A stretch of DNA of 64,000 nt, from positions 496,001 through 560,000 of the forward strand of contig NZ_JAFCKH010000004.1 in NCBI RefSeq assembly GCF_018130505.1, read 5' to 3'. Source of the stretch: Bradyrhizobium tropiciagri (GTDB lineage: Bacteria > Pseudomonadota > Alphaproteobacteria > Rhizobiales > Xanthobacteraceae). The position numbers and the translations under genes were made by a program. The notes below the pieces were generated by a model that worked only from the letters and a program-made list of their open reading frames with translations, was not told the DNA's origin and searched no databases. Shown here piece after piece: positions 59,889-64,000 of this stretch (the first letter of the stretch is position 1; every line of letters starts with the position of its first letter).

Positions 59889-61826
59889 TCAAAGTGCGCC
59901 GATGGCGCTGACGCATCCTCGATTCGCCCCGATGGGCGTACCAGCAGCCTGGATAACGTTGGCACTAAGGACAAGTAGATATTTGTTCCTGATCAGCGCC
60001 GCGTAGCCGGCGGGGACCGGATTGAATCCGGATTGCTGCATCACAATCGTCGGACGGGTGTCATTGGGGCTGTAGTACCAGCTCAAGAAGTTCCTCAAGC
60101 TGGTGACGCGGTTGGCGTCCGGCGAGACGCCCGCCATGGTGCTGTAGCAGCTATAGAGGTCGAGGAAAGTGGTGCCGCTGAGCGGATAGCCGCCCGACAC
60201 GTTGGTGAGTGGCAACACCGACAGGCCGGTCACATCAAGGCCGCCCTGAATCACCTGCGTCGAGAAGGGCAGGTTAGGAGTGAACGTGTTGTTGTAGATA
60301 TTGAAGTCGGCCCAGGTCCAGGTCGTTGCGGTGGTCCGGAGTCTGGTGTCGCTCCAGGCATTGAGTGCAGCGCCCGGCGTCGGGGCGATGAACGTCAGAG
60401 TACCCGTGGCGTCGTTCGGAACGGTGACGCCGGCGATGCGCAGTTGTTCGTTCTGCAGAGCAGCCGAAAGCGGCGCGGTGACCCCGGCAACCGTGGTGGT
60501 GTAGGGATAGGTAAGATTTGCACCGACGTAACCGACCCTGCCGCCCTTCGTTGGGTCGTTCGCGCTCACCGCGGATGCTACGCCGCTGCTTCCGATCGCA
60601 GCGATCCAACGCACGGTGATATCGTAGCCATAGGTACGAAATGCCTTGATGTTATCGATTAGGTTGGCGAACCTGGTGCTCGGCAGGTTCGAGGCGCCGA
60701 AGATCGACCTGTATTTTTTGCTATCGGTGGGATCGAGCAGCGGGCAGACATTCTTCAGATAGTTGGTCAGGATGTAGCTCTCTCCGCTCTCGTCATAGTT
60801 GTAGACCACGGTGATGGACTTGGAGATAGACGTGTAAGCATCCGAGCCGGAGCCAGACGTCCGCGTATTGGCGTCGCTGAAGGCGCCGAGCGTCGCCACA
60901 CCACCACTGGAGAGGTAGGGGACGTTTATGGCCGTCGTATCGTTCCAATTGGTCACCAAGCCGGAAAAGATCGCGCAGAGCTGTCCCGTGGTGAGCTGAA
61001 TCGCTGCGCCCTGGTTGGCCTGGGTCCCTGGCACTGCGCCCGTGCCGGCCACGGCGGAGTGGAGCTGGTCGAGCCCGCCGGTGTTGACCACGATCGCGAC
61101 ATTGACCTCGAACGCGGGGATCTGGATGAGGGGGCCGAAATTGGTCGGATTGTAGCTGACCGTTGTCGTGGAGCTGCTGACCGTCAGGAACGACAACCCA
61201 CCGCCGGTGGTGACCCAGCTCTGCGTCGGGGTGAGGCTGAGCGACACCGTCGTTAGCGTCGCAGTGCCGGGGGAGATCGTCAGCGGCGCCTCCGAGAGGC
61301 CGGCATCCACGCGCGGATAAGGATAGCTGCCGAACACGGTCGGCGGCGCCCCGGCGTTGGCGTAATCGATAATCGGCGGCTGGATCGCCGGCAGAAACGC
61401 GATTTTCGTTGTGGTGCCCGACAAGGGCGGCGTGATCGTGCCACCATACCATTGCTGCGGATTGTTGGCGATGAAGCCGCGCATGCCGTTGCCGGCGCCG
61501 ACGCCGGCATAGAGGCCGTTCACCTGCGTGGTGACGATGGTGCTGCAAGCGGTTGTGATCGAGCCCGGTCCGGTGGGCACGCCGAAGTGGAAGCCGTCAC
61601 TGTGCGCGGTGCCGTATCCGACGATGCCGTGAGAGTAGCAGTCGAACATTTGCCGGAACACCAGCGAGGCGAGCGTGCTGCCGCCGAAGTAGATCGGCCG
61701 TGTGGCCAGGGTGGCCTGCGCATGCGCGGGCGTGCCCGAGGAGGCGAACAGGGCCGCCGCCGATAGCGCCAATACGGACGTCGTATCGCGCAAATGTTCC
61801 GCCAGGGATTGCTTTTGCTTCTTCAT
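59889..61826 (-). CDS. PstS-like secreted substrate-binding protein, copy 2
   Basis: This 645-residue protein is very similar to the third copy through most of its length. Signal peptide ends near GTPAHAQ. PIYFGGSTLASLVFRQMFDCY, GVGAGNGMRGFIANNPQQWYGG, YPYPRVDAGLSEAPL, PAFEVNVAIVVN, TTGQLCAIFSGLVTNWNDTT and DESGESYILTNYLKNVCPLLD follow the PstS-like order. ATG 61826 has AGGAG seven bases upstream; an ATG six bases earlier is too close to it. The short Cys-containing DCYSHG and VCPLLD segments are shared among copies and may form disulfides outside the cytoplasm. No transporter genes accompany it. Its own terminator follows. Confidence 0.82.
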   Translation of the reverse strand: MKKQKQSLAEHLRDTTSVLALSAAALFASSGTPAHAQATLATRPIYFGGSTLASLVFRQMFDCYSHGIVGYGTAHSDGFHFGVPTGPGSITTACSTIVTTQVNGLYAGVGAGNGMRGFIANNPQQWYGGTITPPLSGTTTKIAFLPAIQPPIIDYANAGAPPTVFGSYPYPRVDAGLSEAPLTISPGTATLTTVSLSLTPTQSWVTTGGGLSFLTVSSSTTTVSYNPTNFGPLIQIPAFEVNVAIVVNTGGLDQLHSAVAGTGAVPGTQANQGAAIQLTTGQLCAIFSGLVTNWNDTTAINVPYLSSGGVATLGAFSDANTRTSGSGSDAYTSISKSITVVYNYDESGESYILTNYLKNVCPLLDPTDSKKYRSIFGASNLPSTRFANLIDNIKAFRTYGYDITVRWIAAIGSSGVASAVSANDPTKGGRVGYVGANLTYPYTTTVAGVTAPLSAALQNEQLRIAGVTVPNDATGTLTFIAPTPGAALNAWSDTRLRTTATTWTWADFNIYNNTFTPNLPFSTQVIQGGLDVTGLSVLPLTNVSGGYPLSGTTFLDLYSCYSTMAGVSPDANRVTSLRNFLSWYYSPNDTRPTIVMQQSGFNPVPAGYAALIRNKYLLVLSANVIQAAGTPIGANRGCVSAIGAL

Positions 61827-62030
61827 TGTCATGCTCCTGCTTGTTGCGGCAGGCGCGGGGCCATTCTCGGGTTCAGTGTCGCCACCCACACGCACTGCTT
61901 GTATCTCTAAGACAATCTCACGCGGCATGATGCGCAGGCGTTCGGCCGAATATTGTAGTTGTGCGACGTGATTTCGGATGCCTTCAAAGTTTGAATGATG
62001 CTGAACGTCGTCGCCGTGGCGCCAGGCACC

Positions 62031-62063
62031 AAAAAACCGGGCGCCTCGATCGAGGCGCCCGGT
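62031..62063 (-). terminator. Intrinsic terminator of PstS-like copy 3
   Basis: The 28-base perfect palindrome at 62036-62063 (centre TCGATCGA, arms ACCGGGCGCC and GGCGCCCGGT) is followed on the - strand by six T residues (62036-62031). It begins 33 bases after the stop of copy 3. This is a strong intrinsic terminator. Confidence 0.9.
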
Positions 62064-62095
62064 CGTCGTGTCGTTGAACGTCGTCAGCGTTCGGC

Positions 62096-64000
62096 TTACA
62101 GCGCGCCGCTGGCGCTGGCACAGCCGGTGCCGGCCGTGAGACCCGCCGCGATACGCGTGCTGCTGAGTGTGCCCAGGTACTTGCTCCGGATCAGCGAGGC
62201 GTAGCCGGTCGGAACCGGGTTGAAGCCGGCCCGTTGCATCACTGTCGTCGGACGGCTGTCCGAGGCGCTGTAGTACCAGGTCAGGAAGTTGACCAGGCTG
62301 GTGACGCGGTTGGTGTCCGGCGCGACGCCCGCCGTGGTGCTGTAGCAGCTGTAGAGGTCGAGGAAGGTCGTGCCGCTGAGCGGATAGGCTCCCGACACGT
62401 TGTTGAGCGGCAACACCGACAGGCCGGACACATCCACGCCGCCCTGGATCACCTGGGTGGTCGTGGTCGGGACGACGAAGGTGTTGTTGTAGATATTGAA
62501 GTCAGCCCAGGTCCAGGTCGTTGCGGTGGCCCGGAGCCGCGTGTCGCTCCACGCATTGAGTGCAGCGCCCGGTGTCGGGGCGATGAACGTCAGAGTACCG
62601 GTGGTGTCGTTCGGAACGGTCACGCCGGCGATGCGCAGCTGTTCGTTCTGCAGGGCAGCCGAGAGCGGCGCGGTGACGCCGGCGACCGTCGTGGTGTAGG
62701 GTTTGGTGAAGTCGGCACTGACGTAGCCGATCCGGCCGCCCTTCGTCGCATCGTTGGCGCTGACCGCCGATGCCACGCCGCCGCTGCCGTTCGCGCCGAT
62801 CCAGGTCGCCGTGATGGTCGAACCGTTGACGCGGAAGGCGTTGATGTTGGTGATCAGGGCGCTGAAGTTGGTGCTCGGAAGGTTGGCGGCGCCGAAGATC
62901 GACTTGTACTTCTTGGCGTCGGTCGGATCGAGCAGCGGGCAGACGGTCTTCAGATAGTTGGTCAGGATGAAGCTCGTTCCGCTGCCGTCCGAGCGATAGG
63001 CCACGGTGATGGCCTTGGAGGTGGATGTGTAGGCATCCGAGCCGGAGCCGGAGGTCCGCGTGTTGGCGTCGCTGAAGGCGCCGAGCGATGCCGTACCACC
63101 GCTGGTGAGGTAGGGCACGTTCAGAGCCGTCGTATCGTTCCAGTTGGTCACCAGGCCGGAGAAGATCGCGCAGAGCTGTCCGGCGTTGAGCTGGATGGCG
63201 GCGCCCTGGTTGGCCTGGGTACCCGGAAGAGCGCCCGTGCCGGCGACGGCCGAGTGGTTCTGGTCGAGACCACCGGTGTTGACCGCGATCGCGACGTTGA
63301 CCTCGAACGCGGGAATCTGGATCACCGGGCCGAACGCGGTCGGGTTGTAGCTGACGGTTGGCGCCGCGGAGGAAACCGTGAGGCTGGCCAGCGTGACGTA
63401 GGTGGTGGTCGGGCTCGTCGACGCAACGATCCAGCCCTGCGTCGGGGTGAGGCCGATCGACACCGTCGTCAGCGTGGTGGCGCCGGCCGAGATCGCCAGC
63501 GGCGAGTCGGAGAGACCGGCATCGACGCGCGGATACGGATAGGAGCCGAACACCGTCGTCGGCGTGCCCTTGTTCGCAAGGTCGATCAGCGAGGGCTGCA
63601 GCGCCGGCAGGAACGTGGTGGTCACCGCAGTGCCGGTCGCGGGCGGATTGATCGTGCCGCCATACCACTGCTGCGGATTGTTGGCGATGTAGCCGCGAAC
63701 GCCGTTGCCGGAACCGACGCCAGCATACAGGCCGTTGACCTGCGTGGTCGTGATGGTGTTGCAGGCGGTCGTGATGATGCCCGGGGTCGCAGCGGTGCCG
63801 AATTGGAAGCCGTCGCTGTAGGCGGTGCCGGAACCGACGATGCCGTGCGAGTAGCAGTCGAAGATCTGGCGGAAGGCTTCCGACGCGAGCGTGCTGCCGC
63901 CGAAGTAGATCGGACGGGTGGCTGCGGAAGCTTGGGCATTGGCAGGTGTGATGCTGGCCGCCGAAGCGAACAGCGCAAGCACCGAAGCGGTGCCGAGCAG
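62096..64000 (-). CDS. PstS-like secreted substrate-binding protein, copy 3 (partial)
   Basis: The gene is open to the right edge of the window, so its start and most of its signal peptide lie beyond 64000; the visible part gives about 634 residues. The end of the signal peptide (ASITPANAQ) and then PIYFGGSTLASEAFRQIFDCY, GVGSGNGVRGYIANNPQQWYGG, YPYPRVDAGLSDSPL, PAFEVNVAIAVN, LCAIFSGLVTNWNDTT and SFILTNYLKTVCPLLD align step for step with copy 2. Copy 2 and copy 3 also match closely at the DNA level in the second half, indicating recent tandem duplication. The C-terminus differs slightly (STRIAAGLTAGTGCASASGAL). Confidence 0.82.
   Translation of the reverse strand: MLGTASVLALFASAASITPANAQASAATRPIYFGGSTLASEAFRQIFDCYSHGIVGSGTAYSDGFQFGTAATPGIITTACNTITTTQVNGLYAGVGSGNGVRGYIANNPQQWYGGTINPPATGTAVTTTFLPALQPSLIDLANKGTPTTVFGSYPYPRVDAGLSDSPLAISAGATTLTTVSIGLTPTQGWIVASTSPTTTYVTLASLTVSSAAPTVSYNPTAFGPVIQIPAFEVNVAIAVNTGGLDQNHSAVAGTGALPGTQANQGAAIQLNAGQLCAIFSGLVTNWNDTTALNVPYLTSGGTASLGAFSDANTRTSGSGSDAYTSTSKAITVAYRSDGSGTSFILTNYLKTVCPLLDPTDAKKYKSIFGAANLPSTNFSALITNINAFRVNGSTITATWIGANGSGGVASAVSANDATKGGRIGYVSADFTKPYTTTVAGVTAPLSAALQNEQLRIAGVTVPNDTTGTLTFIAPTPGAALNAWSDTRLRATATTWTWADFNIYNNTFVVPTTTTQVIQGGVDVSGLSVLPLNNVSGAYPLSGTTFLDLYSCYSTTAGVAPDTNRVTSLVNFLTWYYSASDSRPTTVMQRAGFNPVPTGYASLIRSKYLGTLSSTRIAAGLTAGTGCASASGAL

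Overview
The window looks like chromosomal DNA from a Bradyrhizobium-type alphaproteobacterium (Hyphomicrobiales). The basis is high-GC coding DNA, the nifR3/dusB-ntrB-ntrC-ntrY-ntrX-hfq-hflX order, a PopZ/DUF2497 gene ahead of valS, a BA14K-type secreted protein, fused ispDF, and palindromic repeats of the kind seen in rhizobial genomes. The assignment is from gene content and order only; no database was searched.

Layout. 0.3-7.4 kb: small ORF, isoaspartyl-methyltransferase-like gene, TolC, PopZ-like protein, ValS and a VOC protein. 7.8-12.4 kb: a four-gene accessory operon encoding a Cys-rich 361-residue putative precursor, an APH-type kinase, a HopA1-like putative phosphothreonine lyase and an intact LanC cyclase. 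This is the most interesting locus: together these are the three chemical activities needed for thioether (lanthionine) formation, arranged as in class V lanthipeptides. The substrate is exceptionally large, with no Cys in its first 119 residues and 23 Cys afterwards. 12.4-17.1 kb: DNA glycosylase, LipA, COQ10-like protein, BA14K protein, CinA-type amidase, IspDF. 17.4-27.1 kb: nitrogen-control operon and hfq-hflX. 27.3-30.5 kb: MgtE, MazG, QueC.

30.5-35.9 kb: a GGNDT-repeat calcium-binding-like protein, a cobalt-type nitrile hydratase operon (nthA-nthB-accessory), an enoyl-CoA hydratase and a secreted S1/P1 nuclease. 36-64 kb is a cell-surface and secretion region. It carries three dispersed type II secretion genes (gspG, gspD, and a gspC/N-like gene), a ClpP-like periplasmic protease, a secreted alkaline-phosphatase-fold protein, a 4430-residue filamentous-haemagglutinin-type protein, an FkbM methyltransferase, and three tandem PstS-like secreted binding proteins, the last cut off by the window end. 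Two of the PstS-like genes have clear terminators of their own and the third a weaker one. No TpsB partner for the adhesin and no GspE/F are present here, so the export route is open; co-location with type II genes suggests, but does not show, a link.

Dispersed palindromic repeats lie at 14.6-14.8, 28.66-28.80 and 31.9-32.2 kb. The middle one supplies the last codons of mazG. No tRNA, rRNA, CRISPR array or insertion sequence was recognised.
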